Positions 42,465 to 51,949 of a stretch of 64,000 nt of DNA are shown one piece after another (the first letter of the stretch is position 1; each line of letters begins with the position of its first letter). This DNA is from Streptomyces albus subsp. albus (GTDB lineage: Bacteria; Actinomycetota; Actinomycetes; Streptomycetales; Streptomycetaceae). The notes under the pieces were generated by a model. That model searched no databases and was not told the DNA's origin. It saw only the letters and a program-made list of their open reading frames with translations. The DNA is taken from assembly GCF_000719865.1 (NCBI RefSeq), contig NZ_JOID01000019.1, positions 62,001-126,000 on the forward strand. The letters run 5' to 3'. Both the position numbers and the translations under genes were made by a program.

Positions 42465-42967
42465 GGCCGTACCTTTCTGCCGCCTGGTAGCGCATCCGCG
42501 GCGCGTGGCCGCCGGGTGCGCCGAGAGCTGTCCTCTTGCGCCGAACCGGGGTAGATACCGGGTCCGCATCCCAGGAGGACGGGATGTCAGGGGACCGAGG
42601 CCGCCGTACGGTCGCGCCAGCTCTGCGTCAGGCAGGGTGGTGTGTCGGTTGCCCGGCCATCGTACAAGGCGGCCGCCTGGCGCGCCGGACGCCAGTACGA
42701 GCGCGGGGGCCGGGGCGAGGGCCGGGACGCGGGCGGGCGCTGCCACTGTGGACCGGGAGCCCGTCTTCGGCCCAGCCCGCCGATCCGCCCGCCAGTCACC
42801 GCGGCGAGCGGGGGCCCGCGCCGAGACCGGCACCGGGCGCAGCGCCGCGCGCGGGACCGAACGCCAATGCGAGCACAGCACCGGCCGCGCACCGGGCCCG
42901 GCCGCCACCCGCCCCCGCGGCGGGCGCCGCCCTCGCGCCCCGCCGCCCCCGTACGCCGCCCCCGCCG
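42465..42967. other. 503-base gap without a confident gene
   Basis: This separates the MFS start from the antiporter stop and is over 75% G+C, so frames stay open by chance. An ATG at 42584 has an excellent AGGAGGAC site, and CTGTCC/TAGATA hexamers lie upstream, but the frame runs antisense into the antiporter and shows no family features. Confidence 0.5.
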
Positions 42968-44437
42968 TCAGCCCGTTCCCGGCTCCGTGCCCAGCCATCC
43001 CGCGAGCTTGCCGCCCCGGGCCACCGCCCGGAGCCGCTTCTCCGCGGAGTCCCGGACCGGGTCGGTGGCGACGACCAGGAGTTCGTCCCCGCGGCGCAGC
43101 ATGGTCGTCGGGCCCGGGACGAAGCTCTCGCCGTCGCGGACGACCAGGGTGACCGCGGCCCCCGGCGGCAGTCGCAGCTCGCCGACCTCCACGCCGTGCA
43201 TCCGGGAATTCTCGGCGACCGTGGTCGACAGCAGATGCCCGCGCAGCCGCTCCAGCGGCGCCGATTCGATGCCGAGGTCCGCCGCGGCCTCCGGGTCCCG
43301 GAGCCGCAGCCGGCGGGCGACCCAGGGCAGCGTCGGGCCCTGCACCAGGGTGTAGACGATCACCAGCAGGAAGACGATGTTGAACAGCCGCCGGCTTCCC
43401 GGCACCCCGGCCACCATCGGGATGGTGGCGAAGATGATCGGTACCGCGCCGCGCAGCCCGGCCCAGGAGAGCAGGGCCTGTTCCCGCCACGGCATCCGGA
43501 ACGGCAGACTGCTGAGCAGCACGGACAGCGGCCTGGCCACGAAGGTCAGCACCAGTCCGACGATCACCGCGGGCCAGATGTCGTCGACCAGTTCGTGCGG
43601 TGTGACCAGCAGGCCCAGCAGGATGAACATGCCGATCTGCGCCAGCCAGCCGAGCCCGTCGGCGAAGCCGCGGGTCGCCGGCGCGTGCGGCAGCTTCGCG
43701 TTGCCGAGGACCAGCGAGGCGAGATAGACGGCGAGGAAGCCGCTGCCGTGCGCGAGGGCACCGGCCGCGTAGGCGGTGACGGCGATCGCCATCACGGCGA
43801 TCGGATAGAGGCCGGAGGCGGGCAGGGCGACGTGCCGCAGGGCGAGCGCGCCGAGCCAGCCGACCGCCAGGCCGATGGCCGCGCCGATGGCCAGTTCGAG
43901 GACGATCGTTCCGATCAGCAGGTACCAGGCGTCGACCGGACCGGTGGTGGCGAAGGCGACGACCAGGATGACCACGGGTGCGTCGTTGAAGCCGGACTCC
44001 GCCTCCAGCGCGCCGGTCAGCCGGGACGGCAGCGGCACTCTGCGCAGGACGGAGAAGACCGCGGCCGCGTCGGTGGAGGACACCACCGCGCCGATGATGA
44101 GCGACTGCCGCCAGTCCAGGCCGACGAGATAGTGCGCACCGGCGGCCGTGATGCCCACGCTGGTGGCGACACCGACGGTGGAGAGCGCGGCGCCCACCGG
44201 CAGCGCGGGTCTGATCTCATGCCACGCGGTGCCGAGACCGCCCTCCGCGAGGATCACGACGAGAGCGGCATAGCCGATCACCTGGGTCATCTCGGCGTCG
44301 CTGAAGTCGATTCCGAGCCCGTCGGACCCGATCGCGACCCCGATGCCGAGATAGATCAGCAGGCTGGGAAGCCCGGACCGCGAGGAGATCCGTACCGCCG
44401 CCACCGCGACGAGCAGCACGACCGAGCCGAGCAGCAT
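42968..44437 (-). CDS. Potassium/proton antiporter, CPA1 family with TrkA_C domain
   Basis: A protein of 489 residues from the ATG. Twelve or so membrane helices carry the antiporter signatures VVSSTDAAAVFSVLRR (about 140-155) and ESGFNDAPVVILV (about 166-178). A soluble C-terminal TrkA_C domain follows (about 390-480), which binds a regulatory ligand. An in-frame CTG at 44464 would add LTIHQLNEL, which resembles the family N-terminus and has GGAAGG upstream, so the true start may be there. It is divergent from the acylase gene. Confidence 0.9.
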   Translation of the reverse strand: MLLGSVVLLVAVAAVRISSRSGLPSLLIYLGIGVAIGSDGLGIDFSDAEMTQVIGYAALVVILAEGGLGTAWHEIRPALPVGAALSTVGVATSVGITAAGAHYLVGLDWRQSLIIGAVVSSTDAAAVFSVLRRVPLPSRLTGALEAESGFNDAPVVILVVAFATTGPVDAWYLLIGTIVLELAIGAAIGLAVGWLGALALRHVALPASGLYPIAVMAIAVTAYAAGALAHGSGFLAVYLASLVLGNAKLPHAPATRGFADGLGWLAQIGMFILLGLLVTPHELVDDIWPAVIVGLVLTFVARPLSVLLSSLPFRMPWREQALLSWAGLRGAVPIIFATIPMVAGVPGSRRLFNIVFLLVIVYTLVQGPTLPWVARRLRLRDPEAAADLGIESAPLERLRGHLLSTTVAENSRMHGVEVGELRLPPGAAVTLVVRDGESFVPGPTTMLRRGDELLVVATDPVRDSAEKRLRAVARGGKLAGWLGTEPGTG

Positions 44438-44667
44438 GAGTTCATTCAGCTGATGGATAGTCAGGGGCCTGGACCCTTCCGTGAGGTATGGGACGTTTCG
44501 TCCCGCGCGACCGGCCGGAACTTCATTGCCTTACCTAACATTTTACGGGTTCTTGACGTCTCCGTGAGCCGTACCGCCGGACTTGACTCCGTGTAGGGGC
44601 GACCGCGTGCCTGCGCCTACAGTTGCTCCAGCACTCCCAGGACCACCCTGCCCCGCGAAGGACAGCG

Positions 44668-47457
44668 ATGCCCGCCAACACAAACGGCCCTTCCGGCAAG
44701 AAGAAGAGGGGCCGCGCGCGGCTCCTCGTGATCGCGATCGTGCTGGCCCTCGTGGCGGGTGTCGGCTACGGCGCGTTCTGGAGCGTGAGCACCGTCCGCG
44801 CGTCCTTCCCCGAGACCACCGGATCGATCCGCCTCAAGGGCCTGTCCGGGCCGGTCGAGGTGAAACGGGACGGCCACGGCATCCCGCAGATCTACGCCAG
44901 CAGCGACGAGGACCTCTTCCGCGCGCAGGGTTATGTGCAGGCGCAGGACCGCTTCTGGGAGATGGACGTCCGCCGCCATCTCACCGCCGGCCGGCTCTCC
45001 GAGATGTTCGGCGCGAGCCAGGTCGAGACCGACGCCTTCCTCCGCACCCTCGGCTGGCGCCAGGTCGCGGAGAAGGAGTACGAGACCAAGCTGTCGTCCC
45101 GGACGAAGAAGTACCTCCGGGCGTACGCCGACGGCGTCAACGCCTATCTCGCCGAGCACGAGGGCGCCGCGCTCTCCGTCGAGTACGCGGCCCTGGGCTT
45201 CACCAACGACTACAAGCCCGAGGCCTGGGACCCGGTGGACTCGGTCGCCTGGCTGAAGGCCATGGCCTGGGACCTGCGCGGCAACATGCAGGACGAGATC
45301 GACCGCTCCCTGATGACGACGAGGCTCTCCGCGAAGCAGATAGACCAGCTGTACCCGGACTACCCCGCGGACCGGAACAAGCCCATCGTGCGCGACGGCG
45401 CGGTCGGCGAACTGACCGACACGTTCGACCCGGAGGCGACCGCCACGGAGACCGGCACGGGCAGCGGCACGGGCGCCGGCGGCACGGGCACGGGTGTTCC
45501 CGGGGCGGGCGCGGGCACCGGCACCGGCGGTACGGGCACGGGCGCCGGCACCGGCGGCCTCCAGTCCCAGCTCGGTGCCCTCTCCAAGACCCTGGAGGAG
45601 ATCCCCGCCCTCCTCGGCCCCAACGGCGACGGCATCGGCTCCAACTCCTGGGTGGTCTCCGGGAAGCACACCACCACGGGCAAGCCCCTGCTCGCCAACG
45701 ACCCGCACCTGGCACCGCAGATGCCGTCCCTCTGGTACCAGATGGGCCTGCACTGCCGCTCCGTGAGCGACAAGTGCCGCTATGACGTCGCGGGCTTCAC
45801 CTTCTCCGGTATGCCGGGCGTGATAATCGGCCACAACCAGAAGGTCTCCTGGGGCTTCACCAACCTCGGCGCCGACGTCACGGACCTCTACCTGGAGAAG
45901 ATCACCGCCGACGGCTACCTCTACGACGGCGAGCAGAAGCCGTTCACGACCCGCAAGGAGACCATCAAGGTCGCGGGCGGCGCCGACCGCCGGATCACCG
46001 TTCGCAGCACCGCCAACGGCCCGATCGTCTCCGACCGCAGCGACGAGATGGGCGACGTCGGCAAGACAGCGCCCGTCACCGACGGCTCACCCGACCGCGC
46101 CAGCGGCTACGCCGTCTCGCTCCGCTGGACCGCCCTCAGCCCGGGCCGCACCATGGACGCCGTCTTCGCCCTCAACGAGGCCGCCGACTTCGACCAGTTC
46201 CGCAAGGCCGCCCGGCTGTTCGACGTCCCCGCGCAGAACCTCCTCTACGCCGACACCGACGGCCACATCGGCTACCAGGCGCCGGGCCGGATACCCGTCC
46301 GCGGCAAGGGCGACGGCCGCTACCCGGCCCCGGGCTGGGACCCGGAGTACCGGTGGACCGGCTACGTCCCCCAGTCCGCGCTCCCCTGGGAGAAGGACCC
46401 CGCCCGCGGCTACATCGTGACCGCCAACCAGGCCGTCATCGACCCGGAGAAGTACCCCTACCTCCTCACCGAGGACTGGGGCTACGGAGCGCGCAGCCAG
46501 CGGCTCGACAACCTGGTCCAGTCGAAGATCAAGGACGGCGGCAAGATCTCGACCAAGGACATGCAGACCATGCAGACGGACGACAGCAGCGAGATCGCCA
46601 AGCTGCTGACGCCCTACCTGCTCAAGATCGACATCGAGGACCCGTACATCCGCGAGGCGCAGAAGCTGCTGGAGGGCTGGGACTACACCCAGGACTCCGA
46701 CTCCGCGGCCGCCGCCTACTTCAACGGCGTCTGGCGCAACACCCTCAAGCTGGCCTTCGGCCACAAGCTGCCGAAGGAACTGCGGGTCACCGGCGAATGC
46801 CTGCGCGTGCCGCCGGCCGACGACTCCGGCCCGCTGGAGGACCTGGACGGCGACTCCCTGGTCCGCGAGTGCGGCGAGCGGGCGCGGGACGCGGCCCAGC
46901 CGGACGGCGGCGACCGCTGGTTCGAGGTCGTCCGGACCATCCTGGAGGACGAGGACAACGACTGGTGGAAGACGAGCACCCGCCCCGACTCCGGTGAGGG
47001 CGACCGCGACAAGCTGCTGAAGCAGGCCATGGCGGACGCCCGCTGGGAGCTGACCGCCAAGCTCGGCAAGGACATCGACAGCTGGAGCTGGGGCCGGCTG
47101 CACCAGCTGACGCTGCGCAACCAGACGCTGGGCATCAAGGGCCCCGCCGTGCTCCGCTGGGCGCTCAACCGCGGCCCGTGGAACCTCGGCGGCGGCGAGG
47201 CGGCAGTCAACGCGACCGGCTGGAACGCGGCCGGCGGCTACGGCGTCGTCTGGGTGCCGTCGATGCGGATGATCGTCAACCTCGCGGACCTCGACAAGTC
47301 CCAGTGGATCAACCTCTCCGGGGCGTCGGGGCACGCGTACAACACGCACTACAGCGACCAGACGACCAAGTGGGCCAAGGGCGAACTGCTGCCCTGGGCG
47401 TTCAGCAAGAAGAGCGTCGAGAAGGCGACCGAGGACACCCTGGCGCTCATCCCCTGA
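44668..47457 (+). CDS. Penicillin acylase family protein (Ntn hydrolase)
   Basis: A 929-residue membrane-anchored or secreted hydrolase. A basic N-terminus and one membrane helix (ARLLVIAIVLALVAGVGYGAFW, about residues 17-38) come first. The alpha region ends in a Gly/Thr-rich spacer (about 265-305). The autoprocessing site is GSNSW, with Ser325 as predicted N-terminal nucleophile of the beta chain. The family cleaves amide bonds of acylated amines, acyl-homoserine lactones or beta-lactams; which one is unclear. The ATG at 44668 has GAAGGA upstream. Confidence 0.92.
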   Translation: MPANTNGPSGKKKRGRARLLVIAIVLALVAGVGYGAFWSVSTVRASFPETTGSIRLKGLSGPVEVKRDGHGIPQIYASSDEDLFRAQGYVQAQDRFWEMDVRRHLTAGRLSEMFGASQVETDAFLRTLGWRQVAEKEYETKLSSRTKKYLRAYADGVNAYLAEHEGAALSVEYAALGFTNDYKPEAWDPVDSVAWLKAMAWDLRGNMQDEIDRSLMTTRLSAKQIDQLYPDYPADRNKPIVRDGAVGELTDTFDPEATATETGTGSGTGAGGTGTGVPGAGAGTGTGGTGTGAGTGGLQSQLGALSKTLEEIPALLGPNGDGIGSNSWVVSGKHTTTGKPLLANDPHLAPQMPSLWYQMGLHCRSVSDKCRYDVAGFTFSGMPGVIIGHNQKVSWGFTNLGADVTDLYLEKITADGYLYDGEQKPFTTRKETIKVAGGADRRITVRSTANGPIVSDRSDEMGDVGKTAPVTDGSPDRASGYAVSLRWTALSPGRTMDAVFALNEAADFDQFRKAARLFDVPAQNLLYADTDGHIGYQAPGRIPVRGKGDGRYPAPGWDPEYRWTGYVPQSALPWEKDPARGYIVTANQAVIDPEKYPYLLTEDWGYGARSQRLDNLVQSKIKDGGKISTKDMQTMQTDDSSEIAKLLTPYLLKIDIEDPYIREAQKLLEGWDYTQDSDSAAAAYFNGVWRNTLKLAFGHKLPKELRVTGECLRVPPADDSGPLEDLDGDSLVRECGERARDAAQPDGGDRWFEVVRTILEDEDNDWWKTSTRPDSGEGDRDKLLKQAMADARWELTAKLGKDIDSWSWGRLHQLTLRNQTLGIKGPAVLRWALNRGPWNLGGGEAAVNATGWNAAGGYGVVWVPSMRMIVNLADLDKSQWINLSGASGHAYNTHYSDQTTKWAKGELLPWAFSKKSVEKATEDTLALIP

Positions 47458-47515
47458 GCCCGCCGCGGGGCGGCTCCGGTACTCCGGCGCTCCGGGCCCC
47501 GCACCGTCCACCGGC

Positions 47516-47558
47516 GGCCCCGGTGCACCGCGCTCACACGACGCGGCGCACCGGGGCC
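47516..47558. terminator. Bidirectional terminator between the acylase and cyclo-ligase genes
   Basis: GGCCCCGGTGCACCGCG pairs with CGCGGCGCACCGGGGCC (47542-47558) with one mismatch and a nine-base loop. It lies between two convergent genes. Further GCGCACCGGG copies follow up to about 47600. Confidence 0.8.
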
Positions 47559-47604
47559 GCGGCGCATCGGGCCGCAGTGCACCGCCGCGGCGCACCGGGC
47601 GCCG

Positions 47605-48210
47605 TCAGGCACCGAAGCGGCGCACCCCCGAGGGCGTCACGGCGGCCTGAACGGGCCGGTCGTGCGCCTCGGCGGGCACCTCCTCCAGCACCTCTTCCTC
47701 GTACACCAGCATGATCAGCGCCGGGTCCGCCCCCGCCTCCGCCAGCCGCTCCAGCACCCGGTCGTACGAGCCGCCGCCGCGGCCCAGCCGCAGCCCGCGG
47801 CCGTCCACCGCGAGCCCCGGCAGCAGCAGCGCGTCGGCCTCCAGCACGGCGTTCAGGCCCAGCGGCGCGTCCGCCGGCTCCCTCAGCACCATCCGGCCCG
47901 CCCGGCCGGCCGCCACCAGCCGCTCCGGCCCCGCGTACGGGGCCCAGTCGAGGTCGTCGTCGTCCCGCAGGACGGGCAGCAGCACCCGCACCCCCCGCGC
48001 GCGCAGCGCGTCCAGCAGCGGCCCCGTGGCGGGCTCCCGCCCCACCGACACATAGGCGCAGACGGTGTGGGCGGACGCCAGTTCGGGAAGCGCCAGGGCA
48101 TGACGGGCGAACGCGGCCCCCGCCGCCGACACGTCATCTTCCGTCAACCGCGACCTCATCTTGCCGAGACCGTGCCGCAACCGGACCTTGCGAGACTTCG
48201 GGGTGGTCAT
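47605..48210 (-). CDS. 5-formyltetrahydrofolate cyclo-ligase
   Basis: A 201-residue enzyme that converts 5-formyl-THF to 5,10-methenyl-THF with ATP. The substrate loop LGRGGGSYDRVLERL (about residues 141-155) is the family signature (GxGxGYYDR, here with Ser for the first Tyr). The ATG at 48210 is preferred over one 11 codons earlier, with AGAGGA about ten bases upstream. It is divergent from galU. Confidence 0.9.
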   Translation of the reverse strand: MTTPKSRKVRLRHGLGKMRSRLTEDDVSAAGAAFARHALALPELASAHTVCAYVSVGREPATGPLLDALRARGVRVLLPVLRDDDDLDWAPYAGPERLVAAGRAGRMVLREPADAPLGLNAVLEADALLLPGLAVDGRGLRLGRGGGSYDRVLERLAEAGADPALIMLVYEEEVLEEVPAEAHDRPVQAAVTPSGVRRFGA

Positions 48211-48292
48211 CTGAGCCGGGAATCCTCTCGTATGCGGCCACACTTACCGGATCATCACGTTCCGCTCATACGCGCCGGTTATGGTTCTCCGC

Positions 48293-49195
48293 ATGACTGC
48301 ATCGCGTACCCGGATCAGCAAGGCTGTCATTCCCGCAGCAGGACTCGGGACCCGCTTCCTGCCGGCCACCAAGGCCACTCCCAAGGAGATGCTGCCGGTC
48401 GTCGACAAGCCCGCGATCCAGTATGTGGTCGAGGAGGCCGTCAGCGCCGGTCTCTCCGATGTCCTCATGGTCACCGGGCGCAACAAGCGCCCGCTGGAGG
48501 ACCACTTCGACCGCAACTACGAGCTGGAGGAGATGCTCCGCCACAAGGGCGACGGCGACCGCCTCTCCCGTGTGCAGGAGTCCAGCGACCTGGCGACCAT
48601 GCACTACGTGCGCCAGGGCGACCCGCGGGGCCTCGGCCACGCCGTGCTGTGCGCGGCGCCCCACGTCGGGCAGCAGCCCTTCGCGGTCCTCCTCGGCGAC
48701 GACCTCATCGACCCCCGGGACCCGCTGCTGACCCGCATGATCGAGGCTCAGGAGCGGTACGGCGGCAGCGTCGTCGCCCTCCTGGAGGTCGACCCGGACC
48801 AGGTCCACCTCTACGGCTGCGCCGTGATCGAACCCACCGGCGACGACGACATCCACCGGGTCACCGGCCTCGTCGAGAAGCCCAGCCGCGAGGAGGCGCC
48901 CAGCAACTACGCGCTCATCGGCCGCTACGTCCTCGACGCCGCCGTCTTCGACGTGCTGCGGAAGACGGAGCCCGGCCGCGGCGGCGAGATCCAGCTCACC
49001 GACGCCCTGCAGACCCTGGCCCAGAACCCGGACCTGGGCGGCCCGGTGCACGGCGTCCTCTTCAAGGGCCGCCGCTACGACACCGGGGACCGCGCCGACT
49101 ACCTCCGCTCCATTGTCAGACTGGCATGCGAACGTGAGGATCTGGGACCGGACTTCCGGGACTGGCTTCGGAGGTACGTCGCGGAGGAGATGTAG
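48293..49195 (+). CDS. galU: UTP-glucose-1-phosphate uridylyltransferase
   Basis: A 300-residue nucleotidyltransferase that makes UDP-glucose. The N-terminus AVIPAAGLGTRFLPATKATPKEMLPVVDKPAIQYVVEEA (about residues 10-48) is the family hallmark. The ATG at 48293 has no ribosome-binding site; a TATGGT hexamer lies eight bases upstream, so the mRNA may be leaderless. The gene heads a run with glp, moaC and mogA, its stop four bases before the glp start. Confidence 0.93.
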   Translation: MTASRTRISKAVIPAAGLGTRFLPATKATPKEMLPVVDKPAIQYVVEEAVSAGLSDVLMVTGRNKRPLEDHFDRNYELEEMLRHKGDGDRLSRVQESSDLATMHYVRQGDPRGLGHAVLCAAPHVGQQPFAVLLGDDLIDPRDPLLTRMIEAQERYGGSVVALLEVDPDQVHLYGCAVIEPTGDDDIHRVTGLVEKPSREEAPSNYALIGRYVLDAAVFDVLRKTEPGRGGEIQLTDALQTLAQNPDLGGPVHGVLFKGRRYDTGDRADYLRSIVRLACEREDLGPDFRDWLRRYVAEEM

Positions 49196-49199
49196 CACC

Positions 49200-50849
49200 T
49201 TGAGCACCACTGAGCGGGCCGCAGAGGAGACCGCGGAGCCGGGGACGGCCCCCGCGGGCAGCGCCGGTGACCCCGGCGGCGACGCCGGAACCGCCGGAAC
49301 CGCCGCCGTCCCGTCCCCCGCCCCGGACGGCCGGAGCGGGCCCGGCGGCGGTCGGGGACGTCAGGGAAGCGGAGCCGCACCGCGCGTGTGGAGCGTCGAC
49401 GAGCACCTGGCCGACATCCTCCGGCACATCCAGCCGCTCGAACCGCTGGAGCTCCAGTTGCTCGACGCCCAGGGCTGCGTCCTCGTCGAGGACGTCACCG
49501 CGGCCGTGGCCCTGCCACCGTTCGACAACAGCTCCATGGACGGATACGCCGTCCGCACAGCCGACGTCGCCGACGCGACCGAGGAGTCCCCGGCGGTGCT
49601 CACCGTCATCGGCGACATCGCGGCGGGCAGCGGCAGACTGCCCACCATCAGGCCCGGCGAGGCGGCCCGCATCATGACCGGCGCCCCCCTGCCGCCCGGC
49701 GCCGACACGGTGGTGCCGGTCGAGTGGACGGACGGCGGCGCCGGCGGCGGCCCCGCCACCGCCATGACGGCCCACAGTGCCGCGCCCGAGGGCGCGGCCG
49801 GCGAGGTCCGCGTGCACCGCCCCGCGGAGGCCGGAGCCCACATCCGCTCCCGCGGCGGCGACGTCTCCGCCGGCAGCCCGGTGCTGTCGGCCGGCACGCT
49901 CCTCGGCCCGCCGCAGATCGGGCTGCTCGCCGCCATCGGCCGGGCCACCGTCCGGGTCCGCCCCAGACCGCGAGTGGTCGTCATGTCCACCGGCAGCGAA
50001 CTCGTGCCGCCCGGTACCCAGCCGGGCCCCGGGCAGATCCACGACTCCAACAGCTTCGCGCTCACCGCCGCCGCCCGCGACGCCGGAGCCATCGCCTACC
50101 GCGTCACCGCCGTCGCCGACGACGCGGCCTCCCTCCGCTCCGCCGTCGAGGACCAGCTCCTCCGCGCCGACCTCGTCGTCACCAGCGGCGGCGTCAGCGT
50201 CGGCGCCTACGACGTCGTGAAGGAAGCCTTCTCCGGAGACGCTCCCGAAGACCTGCCCGCCGATCAGTCCGCCGACCGGCCGGCGGAGCCGGGCGCGGAG
50301 ACGGACGCGCGGCCGGAGACGGGAGAGCCGGGAACGGAACGGGCCCCCGGCGGCGCAGCGGAGACCGGGGCAGCCGCGGCGACCCCGGCCGTGGAGACCA
50401 CGGAGCCCGGAGCCACCCCCGCCGCGACGGCCGCCCCCGGCCCCGGCCGCGTCGACTTCCGCAAGCTCGCCATGCAGCCCGGCAAACCGCAGGGCTTCGG
50501 CCGCGTCGGCCCCGACCGCACGCCCCTGCTGGCGCTCCCCGGAAACCCCGTCAGCGCGTACGTCTCCTTCGAGCTCTTCGTGCGCCCCGCGATCCGCGCC
50601 CTCATGGGCTTCGCTCCGGACGGGCGCGAGACCATCCGCGCGATCTGCCCCGAGGGCATCGCTTCATCGCCCGAGGGCAAGCGGCAGTTCCTCCGCGGCC
50701 GTTACGCGGACGGTCTCGTCACCCCGGTCGGCGGCCCCGGCTCCCATCTGGTCAAGGCGCTCGCCGACGCCGACGCCCTGATCGTCGTCCCGGAGGACAC
50801 CACGTCGGTTCCGCCCGGCGGCGAGGTGGAGGCCATCCTGCTGCGCTGA
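49200..50849 (+). CDS. glp: Molybdopterin molybdotransferase Glp (MoeA/gephyrin-like)
   Basis: A 549-residue protein from the TTG at 49200 (AGGAGAT upstream). Residues 1-60 are Gly/Pro-rich. The MoeA core follows: DNSSMDGYAV (about 113-122), RSRGGDV, STGSELVPPG, TSGGVSVG (about 325-332) and LPGNPVSAYVSFE. A 70-residue low-complexity insertion (about 345-416, Ala/Glu/Pro-rich) splits the core between KEAFSG and RVDFRKLAMQPGKP. MoeA inserts molybdate into the pterin; the Glp subgroup in actinobacteria also binds the membrane receptor GlpR/SepX, encoded here at 52721. Confidence 0.9.
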   Translation: MSTTERAAEETAEPGTAPAGSAGDPGGDAGTAGTAAVPSPAPDGRSGPGGGRGRQGSGAAPRVWSVDEHLADILRHIQPLEPLELQLLDAQGCVLVEDVTAAVALPPFDNSSMDGYAVRTADVADATEESPAVLTVIGDIAAGSGRLPTIRPGEAARIMTGAPLPPGADTVVPVEWTDGGAGGGPATAMTAHSAAPEGAAGEVRVHRPAEAGAHIRSRGGDVSAGSPVLSAGTLLGPPQIGLLAAIGRATVRVRPRPRVVVMSTGSELVPPGTQPGPGQIHDSNSFALTAAARDAGAIAYRVTAVADDAASLRSAVEDQLLRADLVVTSGGVSVGAYDVVKEAFSGDAPEDLPADQSADRPAEPGAETDARPETGEPGTERAPGGAAETGAAAATPAVETTEPGATPAATAAPGPGRVDFRKLAMQPGKPQGFGRVGPDRTPLLALPGNPVSAYVSFELFVRPAIRALMGFAPDGRETIRAICPEGIASSPEGKRQFLRGRYADGLVTPVGGPGSHLVKALADADALIVVPEDTTSVPPGGEVEAILLR

Positions 50850-50903
50850 ACCGGAGAAGCCCCGGTACGGTTGCTGCCCTGGAAGGACCGGACCGGGAGA
50901 ACG

Positions 50904-51404
50904 ATGAGCAGCGCCCAGCAGCACCTCACACACCTCGACGACCGGGGCGCCGCCCGTATGGTCGACGTCTCCGCGAAGGACGTCACCGCGCGCGCCGCCC
51001 GTGCGAGCGGCCGTGTGCTCGTCTCCCCGCGCGTCGTCGAACTGCTGCGCGGCGAGGGCGTCCCCAAGGGCGACGCCCTCGCCACCGCGCGCATCGCGGG
51101 CATCATGGGAGCCAAGCGCACCCCCGACCTCATCCCGCTCTGCCATCCGCTGGCGGTCTCCGGGGTGAAGGTCGAACTCTCCGTGGCCGACGACGCCGTG
51201 GAGATCCTGGCCACCGTGAAGACCACCGACCGCACCGGTGTCGAGATGGAGGCGCTGACCGCCGTCACCGTCACCGCGCTGACGGTGGTGGACATGGTGA
51301 AGGCCGTGGACAAGGCCGCGGTCATCACGGACGTACGGGTCGAGGAGAAGACCGGCGGCAAGTCCGGCGACTGGTCGCGCCCGGCCGGGGAGGGCACCGC
51401 ATGA
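50904..51404 (+). CDS. moaC: Cyclic pyranopterin monophosphate synthase MoaC
   Basis: A 166-residue enzyme for the second step of molybdenum-cofactor synthesis. It has the expected MVDVSAKDVTARAARA opening, KGDALATARIAGIMGAKRTPDLIPLCHPL (about residues 55-83), and GVEMEALTAVTVTALTVVDMVKAVDK. The ATG has CGGGAGA upstream. The stop overlaps the mogA start (ATGA). Confidence 0.96.
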   Translation: MSSAQQHLTHLDDRGAARMVDVSAKDVTARAARASGRVLVSPRVVELLRGEGVPKGDALATARIAGIMGAKRTPDLIPLCHPLAVSGVKVELSVADDAVEILATVKTTDRTGVEMEALTAVTVTALTVVDMVKAVDKAAVITDVRVEEKTGGKSGDWSRPAGEGTA

Positions 51405-51949
51405 GCGGCTACCGCGCCCTGGCCGTCACCGTCTCGAACCGCGCCTCCGCGGGCGTCTACGCCGACAAGGGCGGCCCGCTGCTGGCCGAGGGCCTCACCG
51501 CGATGGGCTTCGCCACCGACGGCCCCCGCGTGGTCCCCGACGGCGAGCCGGTGGAAGCCGTCCTGCGGGAGGCCGTCGCCGCCGGGTACGACGTGGTGCT
51601 CACCACCGGCGGTACCGGCATCTCGCCGAACGACCGCACGCCCGAGATGACCCGCCGCGTCCTCGACCGCGAGATCCCCGGCATCCCCGAGGCCCTGCGC
51701 GCCGAGGGCCTGGCCGCGGTGCCCACCGCCGCGCTCTCCCGGGGACTGGCCGGAACCGCCGGCGGCACGCTGATCGTCAATCTGCCGGGCTCCACGGGCG
51801 GGGTGCGGGACGGCCTCGCCGTCCTCGGCCGGCTGCTCGTGCACGCCGTCGACCAGCTCCGCGGCGGCGACCACCCCCGCCCCGCCGGCCCGGACGGCGG
51901 CACGGGGACGACCCCGGACGGCGGCACGACGCCCCGGGCGCACCGATGA
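51401..51949 (+). CDS. mogA: Molybdopterin adenylyltransferase (MogA/MoaB)
   Basis: A 182-residue protein that adenylates molybdopterin before metal insertion. TTGGTGISPNDRTPE (about residues 67-81) and VNLPGSTGGVRDGL (about 126-139) are the family motifs. The tail is Gly/Thr-rich. It overlaps moaC and the following GNAT by four bases each, so all three are translated together. Confidence 0.94.
   Translation: MSGYRALAVTVSNRASAGVYADKGGPLLAEGLTAMGFATDGPRVVPDGEPVEAVLREAVAAGYDVVLTTGGTGISPNDRTPEMTRRVLDREIPGIPEALRAEGLAAVPTAALSRGLAGTAGGTLIVNLPGSTGGVRDGLAVLGRLLVHAVDQLRGGDHPRPAGPDGGTGTTPDGGTTPRAHR

Noticed and set aside
42584-42967. Possible gene that starts at the ATG 42584 with an excellent AGGAGGAC site
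   Set aside because: The frame continues antisense through the antiporter gene, has no domain features and its composition is that of a GC-rich chance frame.
44528-44545. TTACCTAAC resembling half of an iron-box (IdeR/DmdR site) upstream of the antiporter
   Set aside because: Only one half-site matches; the second arm is absent.
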